Positions 6,256 to 14,568 of a DNA stretch of 29,396 nucleotides are shown piece after piece (the first letter of the stretch is position 1; every line of letters begins with the position of its first letter). Below the pieces are notes generated by a model that saw only the letters and a program-made list of their open reading frames with translations, did no database searches and was not told the origin of the DNA. Source of the DNA: Holophagaceae bacterium UBA1801 (lineage in GTDB: Bacteria > Acidobacteriota > Holophagae > Holophagales > Holophagaceae). Location: assembly GCA_002319925.1 (NCBI GenBank), contig DCFP01000046.1:39961-69356 (forward strand), read 5' to 3'. The position numbers and the translations under genes are program-made.

Positions 6256-7095
6256 CTACACCAGCTCGAGGCCACGCGTCAGGTAGATACCGTCCAGGCG
6301 GCGCATGCGGGCAGCGCCCTGGCCCCCCACCACCAGTCGCACTCCCTTGGGGATCCGCTCCCGCAGATCCTGGAGCAATCGCCGGGCCCCTTCGCCTCCC
6401 CCGGCAAGGGAGACGCTGATCCCGAGGGTGGCAGCCCCCATTCCGCGCACCGCAGCGGCCAGGGTCGCCAAGGGAAGGTCCGTGCCGAGCACCTCCACCC
6501 TGGCTCCCTTGGCGGCGTAGGCGAGGGCCGCCATCAGAAGCCCGAGGCGATGTCGTTCCCCCGGTAAGGTGGCAAGGGCCACCACCGGAACCTCCGGTTT
6601 GGGCTGGAATCCAGTCCGGAGGGCCCGCAGCAGATCCTCCAGCAACTCCGTCAGCAGGTGCTCGTGCTCGATCTGCAGCACGTCGTCCACCCACAGGGTC
6701 CCCACTCGCTCCAGCAGCGGACCCACCACTTCACAAAGAAAGGGCATGAGCCCGTGCCTCTGCCAAGCCTCGTGGAGCCGGCGGCGGATTTCCTCGCCAT
6801 CCAAGGCGCGCACGGCTTCCAGGATCTCCGCCACGGGGGCGGATTCCGTTGTATCCAGGAGGGTGCGCAAGGAGGGCAGGGGCATGGGCACCACCTGGGA
6901 GGGGCGTTTCCCCCGAGCCAAGGCCAGGGAGAGCCACCGAAGCCGCCGCAGATCCTCGGCCCGGTAACGCCGGTGCCCCGAGGGCAGCCGCACGGGTACC
7001 GGGAAGCCATAACGCCGCTCCCAGACCCGGATGACCTCGGGTGAAAGTCCCGTGGCCTCTGCCACCTCCCCGATACTCACCAGCGCTGTGTCCAT
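6256..7095 (-). CDS. MerR-family B12-binding regulator, CarH/LitR-like photoreceptor
   Basis: The 279-aa protein has a MerR DNA-binding domain (residues 5-70; SIGEVAEATGLSPEVIRVWE, then HRRYRAEDL), a four-helix cap region (about 85-160) and a cobalamin-binding domain (about 168-279). W135 followed by nine residues and E145-H146 reproduces the Wx9EH motif of CarH (W131, E141, H142 in Thermus), which holds the adenosyl group. H182 in PGERHRLG corresponds to the lower axial ligand H177. In the CarH family, the dark adenosylcobalamin-bound tetramer represses and light breaks it; that mechanism is carried over by homology. A strong Shine-Dalgarno (ggaggagg) precedes the ATG. The gene is divergent from the SRPBCC gene, with a dyad between them. 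The target genes are inferred to be its neighbours. Confidence 0.92.
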   Translation of the reverse strand: MDTALVSIGEVAEATGLSPEVIRVWERRYGFPVPVRLPSGHRRYRAEDLRRLRWLSLALARGKRPSQVVPMPLPSLRTLLDTTESAPVAEILEAVRALDGEEIRRRLHEAWQRHGLMPFLCEVVGPLLERVGTLWVDDVLQIEHEHLLTELLEDLLRALRTGFQPKPEVPVVALATLPGERHRLGLLMAALAYAAKGARVEVLGTDLPLATLAAAVRGMGAATLGISVSLAGGGEGARRLLQDLRERIPKGVRLVVGGQGAARMRRLDGIYLTRGLELV

Positions 7096-7163
7096 GGCTG
7101 CCTCCTCCCTTCATGGGATGTCTGCCATCATTCATTGTCCAGAAAATAATATAAACTAGATAA

Positions 7164-7178
7164 GACAGAATCTCTGTC
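7164..7178. promoter_or_regulatory. Dyad between carH-like gene and SRPBCC gene, candidate operator
   Basis: gacaga-N3-tctgtc is a perfect six-base inverted repeat located 29 bases before the SRPBCC start, just downstream of A+T-rich sequence (7141-7160) suitable for divergent promoters. Its position at the start of the leader suits a repressor site for the adjacent regulator. No binding data exist here. Confidence 0.45.
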
Positions 7179-7206
7179 CTCAGCATCGCAAGGGCAGGAG
7201 GATGCC

Positions 7207-7658
7207 ATGGCCACCGAACGCCTGTTCGAGACCTGCCAGGAGGTTCGAGCTCCACGGGAAGAGGTTTTCGCCTTTTTCTGCGATCTCTTGAACCTGGAAG
7301 TGCTCACTCCGCCCTGGCTGCGCTTCCGGATTCTCACTTTGCCAACCCTGCCCACAGGCGAAGGAGCGGTTTACGACTACCACCTTTCGATTCACGGCCT
7401 CCCGGTGAGCTGGCGCTCTCGAATCGAGGTCTGGGAGCCCGGACGGCGGTTCGTGGATCGACAAGACCGTGGGCCGTACGCCCTCTGGCACCATACCCAC
7501 ACCTTCGAGGACCTGGGACACGCCTCGGGGACCGGGTGCGCTACTGCCTTCCCTTCGGTCCCCTGGGCAGCCTCTTCCTGCCCCTGGTTCAACTGGACAT
7601 CAAGCGCATCTTCGACTTCCGCCGACAAGCCATCGCCGACCGGTTTCCCTCGGCATGA
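7207..7658 (+). pseudogene. SRPBCC-family protein gene broken by a one-base frameshift
   Basis: The first 104 codons encode a typical SRPBCC/polyketide-cyclase-like N-terminal part (ETCQEVRAPREEVFAFFCD, then GPYALWHHTHTFEDLG). Near 7515-7518 the frame breaks. The natural C-terminus continues in another frame as TRLGDRVRYCLPFGPLGSL and ends RRQAIADRFPSA at the TGA 7656-7658. Loss of one base, probably from the G run at 7515-7517, explains the change; restoring it gives about 150 aa, the normal family length. Left uncorrected, the frame runs to 7683 with an unrelated Ser/Pro-rich tail. AGGAGG lies five bases before the ATG. SRPBCC genes are common partners of LitR/CarH-type regulators. This could be true inactivation or a sequencing error. 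Confidence 0.85.
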
Positions 7659-8002
7659 CAAGGGAAGGTTCAGGCGATGGTGACACTTCCGAACTTCTAA
7701 CAACCATGACTCGGCTCATCCGCTTCGCCCATGTGGGCATACTTGCGCAAGCAGGATGGAGACCGTGACTCAAGCACCAGATCAGTGGCCAATAGCTGGC
7801 AGTGATTGAATCTATCAAGCCATTCCTGCTTGTTTAGTGTTGGTCAATGGTTCGTATATGCCAATCATGTATGGAAATCTGCCAGTGCCGTCGGGGCTTT
7901 TGACGGCCATACCGGAAGATTGCTATTCGGGAATCAGGAAATTGTAGGTTTTCGTGCCCAAGGGGGGATTTCTCATCCTGCGAGAGTGCGGATGATTTAA
8001 AT

Positions 8003-8027
8003 ATCAATTGATTTAGCGAGTCTCGCT
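8003..8027. promoter_or_regulatory. Two adjacent palindromes in the operon leader
   Basis: atcaattgat (8003-8012) is a perfect 10-base palindrome, followed two bases later by agcgag-t-ctcgct (8015-8027), a perfect 13-base dyad. They lie in the likely promoter region of the exopolysaccharide operon and could be operator sites. The second could also form a small RNA hairpin. Confidence 0.35.
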
Positions 8028-8055
8028 CATGTGTGATATTGTAAAAAGTCCCGTC

Positions 8056-8077
8056 GATCCAGCTGATGGATTTTTTT
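8056..8077 (+). terminator. Possible attenuator hairpin before the initiating transferase
   Basis: atcca (8057-8061) pairs with tggat (8067-8071) around a five-base loop, with a possible extra G-U pair, and runs into seven T residues. The stem is short, so activity is uncertain. Its place between the palindromes and the GTG start at 8110 would suit attenuation or antitermination control. It also argues against translation starting at the upstream ATG 8029. Confidence 0.35.
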
Positions 8078-8109
8078 ATACCAAATTGTTCGCTCTAGGT
8101 GAGCCCGCC

Positions 8110-9549
8110 GTGCCGTTGCGGATCCAGAAAAAAACGCTCCTGACATCTCCCTGCATCCTTGCGGTCGTCCGGCTATTGGCTCGTTTGACGCACTTCACCT
8201 GGGTGGCGGGAGTGGGGTACTGGGCTGCCCGTTCGCAGTTCTTCAGCCATGGAAGTGAGCCAAGGGAACAACTCTATGCCGCGATATTCAGCGGGACACT
8301 GGCGGTAATCATTTTCCAGGCTGCCGGCATCTACGGGGAGCGTTTTCTCAGCCACCAGCTGCGGGTACGGGCCATTCTGCAAGCTTGGACAGGGGCCTTT
8401 CTTGTTCTTGTGCTGTTCCGTCCCCTTCTGCCCGCCTTGGGCACCCTGACCAGCCACCAGTGGATGGCTTGGTACCTCCTGACACTTTTGGGACTTGGTG
8501 CGCAACGACTGCTGGTGCATCTATTCCAGGGGCATTTGGTCAGCCAGAAGCTGGGGCTCCAGAATGTGGTGATCCTTGGCCGCACCAAAAACGGTAGTTA
8601 TTTAGCCGAGTATCTCCAGAATCATCCCGATATACGGAACCGGCTCGTGGGCTATGTGGACGATCGGAAACGGCCTTCGGAATTCACCATGGCCGATCTG
8701 CCCTACCTCGGCACCATGGAGGATTTGAAACAGCTGGTCCAGGATGGGAAAGTGCAGCGCATCCTCATCGCCATACCGTGGTCGGGGGAAAAGCGCGTGG
8801 CGGAACTCATCAAGATCCTGCGCCAACTTCCCGTCCACCTGCTGCTGGTACCGGAAACGGCCATGCTGCAAGAGGTGCGCACTCGCGTCACTTTCCTCGG
8901 CAGTGGTCTCCCGACCTTCGACATCTCCGACTTTCCGCTGCGCGGCTGGGCTCCGCTCGTCAAGAGGATCGAGGACATCGTCCTCGCATCCATCGCATTG
9001 CTGCTCTGCTGGCCCGTCATGCTGTTGATCGCCATCTGGATCAAGCTGGATTCCCGGGGTCCGGTGCTATTCCGCCAGAAGCGGCTCGGGTACAACAATC
9101 GACTGATCGAGGTCTACAAGTTCCGGTCCATGTACACCGAGATGACGGACCACCACGCCTCCGCGCAAACCACCAAGGATGATCCCCGCGTGACCCGCGT
9201 CGGGCGGTTTATCCGCAAGACGAGTCTAGACGAGCTTCCCCAGTTCCTGAACGTGCTCGCTGGCAGCATGTCCATGGTGGGACCTCGGCCCCATGCTCTG
9301 GAAACCAAGGCTGCGGGCGTGCGGTTCGAGGATGCCGTGGACGAGTACGCCGCTCGCCACCGCGTCAAGCCCGGCATCACGGGATGGGCTCAGGTCAACG
9401 GCTATCGGGGCGAAACGGATACGGTCGAGAAGATCGAGAAGCGAGTGGCCTACGATCTCGAATACATCGAGAACTGGTCCCTCTGGTTCGATCTCTACAT
9501 TCTGCTGCGCACCCCCATCGCCGTGATCAGCGGCGAGGCGGCCTATTGA
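8110..9549 (+). CDS. Undecaprenyl-phosphate sugar phosphotransferase (WcaJ-type initiating enzyme)
   Basis: This polyprenyl-phosphate hexose-1-phosphate transferase starts repeat-unit assembly on the inner membrane. There are four N-terminal membrane helices, then a Rossmann-like CoA-binding_3 domain (VVILGRTKNGSYLAEYL), a further hydrophobic segment (VLASIALLLCWPVMLLIAIW) and the catalytic bacterial sugar transferase domain with PVLFRQKRLGYNN, YKFRSM, DELPQFLNVL, SMVGPRP and KPGITGWAQVNGYRG. The arrangement is that of the WcaJ/EpsE group, usually glucose-1-phosphate transferases. I prefer the GTG at 8110 (479 aa, usual length), preceded by aggtga at seven bases, over an in-frame ATG at 8029 that has no ribosome site and would translate through the hairpin. 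It is the first gene of the operon. Confidence 0.93.
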   Translation: MPLRIQKKTLLTSPCILAVVRLLARLTHFTWVAGVGYWAARSQFFSHGSEPREQLYAAIFSGTLAVIIFQAAGIYGERFLSHQLRVRAILQAWTGAFLVLVLFRPLLPALGTLTSHQWMAWYLLTLLGLGAQRLLVHLFQGHLVSQKLGLQNVVILGRTKNGSYLAEYLQNHPDIRNRLVGYVDDRKRPSEFTMADLPYLGTMEDLKQLVQDGKVQRILIAIPWSGEKRVAELIKILRQLPVHLLLVPETAMLQEVRTRVTFLGSGLPTFDISDFPLRGWAPLVKRIEDIVLASIALLLCWPVMLLIAIWIKLDSRGPVLFRQKRLGYNNRLIEVYKFRSMYTEMTDHHASAQTTKDDPRVTRVGRFIRKTSLDELPQFLNVLAGSMSMVGPRPHALETKAAGVRFEDAVDEYAARHRVKPGITGWAQVNGYRGETDTVEKIEKRVAYDLEYIENWSLWFDLYILLRTPIAVISGEAAY

Positions 9550-9625
9550 CGGGCGGGGACGAGATGGGATTCCTCCACCAACCTCCCGCAGGGGGCCAAG
9601 AGAACGGTTTGGGAGAGCGGGCCTG

Positions 9626-10537
9626 ATGCGAACTGCTCTGATCATCCTGGTGCGCAACGCCGCTGCCCACCTCGATCGTTTGCTCGAGGCCCTGGCCTGC
9701 CAGACGTTGAAGTGGGACCACTGGCTGGTGATCGACACCGAATCCTCGGATGGCAGCGCCGAGCGCCTGAAGGCAGCCGGCGCCAGAGTCTGCGTGATTC
9801 CCCAGGCCTCCTTCAACCATGGGGGCACGCGACGATGGGCCAGCGAGCAAGTTGAGGCCGATGTCCTGATCTTCCTGACCCAGGATGCCATCCCATCCCA
9901 ACCGGACAGCCTCGAGCTACTCTGCCAGCCTTTCCAGAACGATCCGAGCATCGGTGCTGTCTACGGCCGCCAGCTGCCCCATCCCGGAACCCGCGTATTC
10001 GGTGCCCATGCCCGGCGCTTCAACTACCCCGAAGAGGGCCGCACCAAGCGCATGGCGGACGCGGCGGTGCTCGGAATCAAGACCTGCTTCTGCTCGGATT
10101 CATTCTGCGCTTACCGCACCAAAGCTTTGGAGGAGGTTGGGGGCTTTCCGGAAGATGTCATCGGGACCGAGGACGCCCACGTGGCCGGGCGGATGCTTCT
10201 GGCGGGCTGGGCCGTGCGGTACGAGGCCGGGGCCAAGGTATTCCATGCCCACGACTACACGTTGATGGAGGAGTTCCGCAGGTATTTCGACATCGGCGTT
10301 TTCTACGGGCGCGAGAGGTGGATCGCCAAGCATTTCGGCAAGGCGGGCGGGGAAGGTGCGCGGTTCGTTCGCTCGGAATGGCGGACGCTCCGCGAAACGG
10401 GACAGGTCTTGAGATTGCCGGAAATGGCGGTCAGGACGGGCCTGAAATGGCTGGGCTATCAGTTCGGCTATCGGGAACGCCTCCTTCCCATCCTTTTGAA
10501 GCGCCAGATCAGCATGTTTAAGGAATACTGGAATTGA
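9626..10537 (+). CDS. GT2-family glycosyltransferase (rhamnosyltransferase-like)
   Basis: The 303-aa GT-A enzyme should add a sugar to the lipid-linked repeat unit at the cytoplasmic face. It shows the nucleotide-sugar site (VIDTESSDGS, D37 and D42), FNHGGTR (63-69), which is characteristic of rhamnosyltransferase-like GT2 proteins, and TQDAIP (85-90, D87) as the metal-binding DxD equivalent. EDAHVAGRMLLAGW is the usual acceptor-side segment with the catalytic-base region. GGGAGAG lies upstream of the ATG. It is 76 bases from the transferase gene and 30 bases from the export lipoprotein gene. The donor sugar cannot be told from sequence; rhamnose is only the nearest resemblance. Confidence 0.9.
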   Translation: MRTALIILVRNAAAHLDRLLEALACQTLKWDHWLVIDTESSDGSAERLKAAGARVCVIPQASFNHGGTRRWASEQVEADVLIFLTQDAIPSQPDSLELLCQPFQNDPSIGAVYGRQLPHPGTRVFGAHARRFNYPEEGRTKRMADAAVLGIKTCFCSDSFCAYRTKALEEVGGFPEDVIGTEDAHVAGRMLLAGWAVRYEAGAKVFHAHDYTLMEEFRRYFDIGVFYGRERWIAKHFGKAGGEGARFVRSEWRTLRETGQVLRLPEMAVRTGLKWLGYQFGYRERLLPILLKRQISMFKEYWN

Positions 10538-10567
10538 TAAACACGCATGTAGATTAAGGGAAACAGG

Positions 10568-11368
10568 ATGATGAACACTAGGTGGATCAAGATTCCACGG
10601 AGTTGCGGAATTTGGCTGATGGGCCCCGTGCTCCTATGGCTCGGCGGGTGCGCCAATCCCAGCACGGTGGAAAAGCCGAGCTTCCAGGACATGGACAAAC
10701 GCCGCATCGAGGTCGCCGACATCAGCCAGCTGCCACCGCCCGTGACCCGGGTGATCACCGGTGACACGTTGCGCATCGTCCGTGATGCTCAAAGCCCCGC
10801 GGAAAAGGACGAGATGACGCTGTTCTTCGTCCGCGCCGATGGCACCTTCGCTTTCCCGAATATCGGCACCGTGCACGCCGCAGGCCGCACGCCGGAGGAA
10901 ATCGGCGAGGAGATCACCGGCAAGCTGGCCTCTCTCTATCGGTATCCCGCGGTGACGGTGAACATCGCTCTCGCTCCCGGCAACCGGATATTCGTCGGTG
11001 GTGCCGTGCGGAATCCCTCTGCCTACGACCTGACGGCAGCGGTCACCGTCGAGCAGGCCATCATCGGGGCTGGAGGCATGCTCCCTTACGCCGACAGCCG
11101 CCACATCGCCCTGCTTCGCATGGACAGCAAAGGACTATACAGCGTGTATTTCACGGAACTCCAGCACATGCTGAACCCGAACGTCGAGCGGAAGGCCGTC
11201 ATGCTCCAGCGGGGTGATGTCGTCTTCGTGCCCAAATCCGCCATCGGCAATGCCATCGAGTGGGTGGATCTGTACTTGAACCAGCTGCTGCCCTTCAGCA
11301 AGGGCATCGGCGTGGGCTTCAACTACAACATGCGAAATGCTGACACGAATATCGTCACCATTCCCTGA
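10568..11368 (+). CDS. Polysaccharide export outer-membrane lipoprotein (Wza-like)
   Basis: The 266-aa protein has a lipoprotein signal peptide with lipobox LGGC, so Cys28 is the acylation site. The Poly_export domain follows (about 58-140, with ITGDTLRIV, DGTFAFPNIGTVHAAGRTPE and YRYPAVTVNI), then one SLBB segment (about 143-200, IFVGGAVRNPSAYDLT). Proteins of this type form the periplasmic and outer-membrane channel for capsule or exopolysaccharide. It is shorter than E. coli Wza (about 380 aa), with one clear SLBB unit. Two adjacent ATGs (10568, 10571) could start it. It ends nine bases before the Wzc-like gene, its usual partner in the secretion complex. Confidence 0.92.
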   Translation: MMNTRWIKIPRSCGIWLMGPVLLWLGGCANPSTVEKPSFQDMDKRRIEVADISQLPPPVTRVITGDTLRIVRDAQSPAEKDEMTLFFVRADGTFAFPNIGTVHAAGRTPEEIGEEITGKLASLYRYPAVTVNIALAPGNRIFVGGAVRNPSAYDLTAAVTVEQAIIGAGGMLPYADSRHIALLRMDSKGLYSVYFTELQHMLNPNVERKAVMLQRGDVVFVPKSAIGNAIEWVDLYLNQLLPFSKGIGVGFNYNMRNADTNIVTIP

Positions 11369-11377
11369 GGAACGACC

Positions 11378-13372
11378 ATGATCGAGATTCGTGCCTTTCG
11401 TGACCTCGTCCGGTTGTTCTTCATCTTCAAGCGCGAGTTCAAGCTGGCCTTCCTAGTCACGGTGATCGCCGCCGCGCTGGGTGCCTTCCTGCTGCCTTCA
11501 CGCTATCTGTCGGAAGCGCGCCTGCTCGTGAAACCGGGGCGTGAGACCGCGACGCTTCCCATCGAGTACCAGGACCGGCAGGCCCTCATCGCGCCCAGCA
11601 CCCAGCGCGATCCCATCGTGGACGAGGAGAAGATGCTCACGGGGCGTCCCATCGCGCGCGCCGTCGTGGACTACTACCTTGCCCATGTCGAATCGCGCCC
11701 CCCCAAGGGTTTCTGGAAGACCATCAAGTACGGCATCAAGAAGACCCTCAATTGGTCCGTGGAAACATTGCGTTCGGGATTGGTGTTGATCAATGTCGTG
11801 GAGGATCAGTCCCCGGCGGAGCGCCTGGCCGCCAAGTTCGAGAAGGCCTTCGAAGTGACTCACGCCCCGGGGTCCTCGGTGATGGAGATCAGTTTCACCT
11901 GGGGTGATCCCGCGGAAGCCCAGGCCATCGTGGACAAGTGGATCTCGATCTACCTGGACGAACGGACCCAGGCCCTGGGACGCAAGAGCCTGTACGAATT
12001 CTATGAAAACGAGAGCCAGCGCCTGGCCGCGGAGATAGCCGAAGACAAGGCGACCATCTCGCGCTACCTGCAGGACATCGATGGGCTCAACTCCAGCGAA
12101 AAACTGGAAAGCCTGTCGGCACGGATCAACAAGGTTACGGAGGAAAGGGCGGAGGCGCGGGCGGAGCAGCTGGCGCTGGAGGGCGGAATCAGCCGCGCCG
12201 GCCAATGGTCCCGCGAGCTTCCAAGCGAGGTGATGAAGGAACGGGAGCTGAGCCTCAATCCCGTCCAGCAGGACCTGAAACTCAAGCTCAATGGGCTCGA
12301 ACTGGAGCGGCTCGACAAACTGAAGATCTACCGCGAGGATTCCGCGCCCATCAAGGATCTGGACGCCGCCATTGCGGCGATGAAGGTGGCCATCGCCAGC
12401 GAGAAGGACACGGTGCAGCGGTCGGAAAACCGCGTCCCCAACGAGCTGGTGATCATGCTCAAGCGCGGTTCGCTGGAACGGGACATGCGGGCGAACGAAC
12501 TGAGCGCCCACATCAAGGCATACGATCAGGAGCTGGAATCTCTCAAGGGCGAGCGGAACCGGGTGCTTTCCATCGATCCGGAGCTCTCCCGCCTGGAGAG
12601 GGATCTGACCGCGGCCGAGAAGAACTACGCGCTATACCGGGACAGCCTCGAGAAGGCACGGATCGATCAGGAGCTCGACAACAGCCGCATCAGCAACATC
12701 GCCATCATCGAACAGGCCACGTTCAGTCCTTCCAGGGTCTTCCCCAAGAGCCTCCTGATCCTGTTGATGGCGATTCCCGCAGGGATCGCGGTGGGGCTCT
12801 TCACGATCTACCTCTGCTACCTCCTGGATCAGCGCATCCACGATGGCGGGCGGCTCGAAGTGCGCTTCGGCGTGCGGGTCTGGAGCACGGTGCTGGAGGT
12901 GGACCCCAAGGGGCCACTCAACTTGGCCTTCGAAGCCAGTTTGTACCGGCTTTACAGTCTGCTGCCGCTGGACCGGATCCAGGAGTCCGGGCTCACCATC
13001 GGTCTCAGCTCGGCGCGGGGTGCGGAAGGCGTCAGCTTCATCGCTGAAAAAGTGCTTCACATTCTGCAGGACCGGAAAATCGATGCCCGTCTCGCCAAGG
13101 ATGAGTTCGACCGGGCTGCCGCCGGAGAAGTGGTGATCCTCATGGCCAGCTCCCTGGTCGACAACCATTCGGCCTTCGTTCAGCTCAAGCAAGCCGATCT
13201 GATTCTCCTGGTGATCGAGGCCCGGAAGTCCACGGTGCCCGTGGTGGAAAACGCCCTGGGAATCCTGAAAACGGCCTTCGGCAAGGTGGATGGGCTGGTG
13301 CTGAACCGGCGGCGTTACGAGATCCCGGATTCGCTCCTGGCCCGCATCAACCGGTTGAAGGGCGAGGCTTGA
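11378..13372 (+). CDS. Wzc/GumC-like chain-length protein with degenerate kinase domain
   Basis: The 664-aa inner-membrane polysaccharide co-polymerase has TM1 at about 22-40, a Wzz-type periplasmic region with long coiled coils (about 195-450) and TM2 at about 457-485. The C-terminal cytoplasmic domain has the BY-kinase fold, but the Walker A position reads LSSARGAEGVSFIAE (about 541-555): the GKS/T lysine is Val. The A' aspartate motif is not visible, and there is no Tyr-rich tail. I infer a pseudokinase that keeps a structural role only. No Wzb-like phosphatase gene is present in the locus, which fits. GAGGAACG precedes the ATG. Its TGA overlaps the next ATG (TGATG), implying translational coupling. 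Confidence 0.92.
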   Translation: MIEIRAFRDLVRLFFIFKREFKLAFLVTVIAAALGAFLLPSRYLSEARLLVKPGRETATLPIEYQDRQALIAPSTQRDPIVDEEKMLTGRPIARAVVDYYLAHVESRPPKGFWKTIKYGIKKTLNWSVETLRSGLVLINVVEDQSPAERLAAKFEKAFEVTHAPGSSVMEISFTWGDPAEAQAIVDKWISIYLDERTQALGRKSLYEFYENESQRLAAEIAEDKATISRYLQDIDGLNSSEKLESLSARINKVTEERAEARAEQLALEGGISRAGQWSRELPSEVMKERELSLNPVQQDLKLKLNGLELERLDKLKIYREDSAPIKDLDAAIAAMKVAIASEKDTVQRSENRVPNELVIMLKRGSLERDMRANELSAHIKAYDQELESLKGERNRVLSIDPELSRLERDLTAAEKNYALYRDSLEKARIDQELDNSRISNIAIIEQATFSPSRVFPKSLLILLMAIPAGIAVGLFTIYLCYLLDQRIHDGGRLEVRFGVRVWSTVLEVDPKGPLNLAFEASLYRLYSLLPLDRIQESGLTIGLSSARGAEGVSFIAEKVLHILQDRKIDARLAKDEFDRAAAGEVVILMASSLVDNHSAFVQLKQADLILLVIEARKSTVPVVENALGILKTAFGKVDGLVLNRRRYEIPDSLLARINRLKGEA

Positions 13373-14568
13373 TGCACATTGCCCTCCTTGCTCCCATGCC
13401 GCCGGAGCGGAACGGCATCGCTGCCTATGCCGATACGTTCCGGTGCGCTTTGGAAGCAGATGGCGTGCGGGTTTCCTTGCCCCTGCGCGATGTTCCTGGC
13501 GTGATTTCCGAACCGTCGCTCAGACAGACATTGGAGTCCGTCGATTGGCTCAGTTTCGATTTGGTCCACGGGGAGCTGGGCGGCGGCCGGGCCCGCGAGT
13601 TCCTGGCCCTGGATTGGCTCTCCATGCATCATCCTGGCCTGCCCTTGACCGCCACCGTGCATGATCCGGACCGGATTCTTTGGAAGCCAGCGCGCATGCC
13701 GGGCTGGCTGCAGCGGGGGCCCAGATGGGCGAACCAAGCTGCGGTTCTCTTGATGAATCCCTTGACACTCTCCCGGGAAAGAGAACTGGCTTCCCGCTTG
13801 TCCCAGGTGATCACGCTCACCCGGACCGGAACTGATGGTTTGCGGCGGAGCATGCGGCTATCCGGGGACCGTGTCCGTCATATACCACACGGGACCCACC
13901 CGCTGCCCGCAGAACCACTGCCTCCCTTGCCTCCAGCGGGTCCGCTCAGATTGTTGTACTTCGGTTTCATGTATCGCGGGAAGGGCATCGAGGACCTCAT
14001 CGACGCCATGGCCCTGTTGCGCGAAGGGCATGACGATCTGGGAACGCGCCTGGAATTGACCCTGGCGGGGGGGACAACACCGGATCTGGCCTTCGGCGCC
14101 CAGGAAGGCTATCTGGATTCGCTTCGCCAGCGCCTTTCCAGCGCGGGGCTCGAAGACGTTCCCATGCAGTGGCGCCTGGACGTGCCGGACGCGGAGATCG
14201 CCTCGCTGATACAGACACACCACGTGATGGTGCTGCCCTATCGGGAATCGGCAAAACTGGCCAGGCTGGGACGGATGCGCGGCACCAGCGGCGCGTTCGC
14301 CTGGGCCGCGGCCTGCGGAAGGAGCGTCGTCACCTCCAATGCCCGCGCTTTCCCAGAGGAAGTCTCCTTTGGCAATGGCGCGGTGTTTCCACAGGGGAAT
14401 GCCAATGCGCTAAAGGAGGAACTGGAGCATCTCCTTGACCATCCGGAATGCATCCAGGAGCGGAGCGAACGCGCGGCCCAGGTCGGCCTGGAGCGGCGCT
14501 GGCCAAAGATCGCGTCTGAATTCCACGCCATGTTCAACGAACAGTGCGCCAGGAAGAGACCCTCGTGA
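13372..14568 (+). CDS. GT-B glycosyltransferase (GT4-like)
   Basis: The 398-aa protein has two Rossmann-like halves. The N-terminal half opens with HIALLAPMPPERNGIAAYAD, a typical GT4 start with the acceptor-loop Gly. The C-terminal half has LLYFGFMYRGKGIEDLIDAM, DVPDAEIASLIQ and LPYRESAKLARLG, followed by SGAFAWAAACGRSVVTS. It should transfer a sugar from a nucleotide donor during repeat-unit assembly in the cytoplasm. The canonical E-x7-E is not obvious at the donor site, where an S-G-A-F segment stands instead, so the donor may be unusual. The ATG at 13372 overlaps the preceding stop; an in-frame TTG three bases earlier is less likely. Its TGA overlaps the next GTG. Confidence 0.87.
   Translation: MHIALLAPMPPERNGIAAYADTFRCALEADGVRVSLPLRDVPGVISEPSLRQTLESVDWLSFDLVHGELGGGRAREFLALDWLSMHHPGLPLTATVHDPDRILWKPARMPGWLQRGPRWANQAAVLLMNPLTLSRERELASRLSQVITLTRTGTDGLRRSMRLSGDRVRHIPHGTHPLPAEPLPPLPPAGPLRLLYFGFMYRGKGIEDLIDAMALLREGHDDLGTRLELTLAGGTTPDLAFGAQEGYLDSLRQRLSSAGLEDVPMQWRLDVPDAEIASLIQTHHVMVLPYRESAKLARLGRMRGTSGAFAWAAACGRSVVTSNARAFPEEVSFGNGAVFPQGNANALKEELEHLLDHPECIQERSERAAQVGLERRWPKIASEFHAMFNEQCARKRPS

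Larger units (their letters stand above)
7659..8109. other. Leader and promoter region of the exopolysaccharide operon
   Basis: I see no convincing gene in these roughly 450 bases; a 64-codon frame at 7806-8000 lacks a ribosome binding site. Toward the right it turns A+T-rich and contains two palindromes (8003-8012 and 8015-8027) and a terminator-like hairpin with seven T residues (8056-8077). The promoter of the downstream operon should be here. I checked for a c-di-GMP riboswitch or a JUMPstart element and saw neither. Confidence 0.5.

Noticed and set aside
7880..7990. c-di-GMP or other riboswitch in the operon leader
   Set aside because: The conserved GEMM core and its two-helix arrangement are not present.
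7806..8000. 64-codon frame in the operon leader
   Set aside because: It has no ribosome site and no protein-like pattern, and lies in the region expected to hold the promoter.
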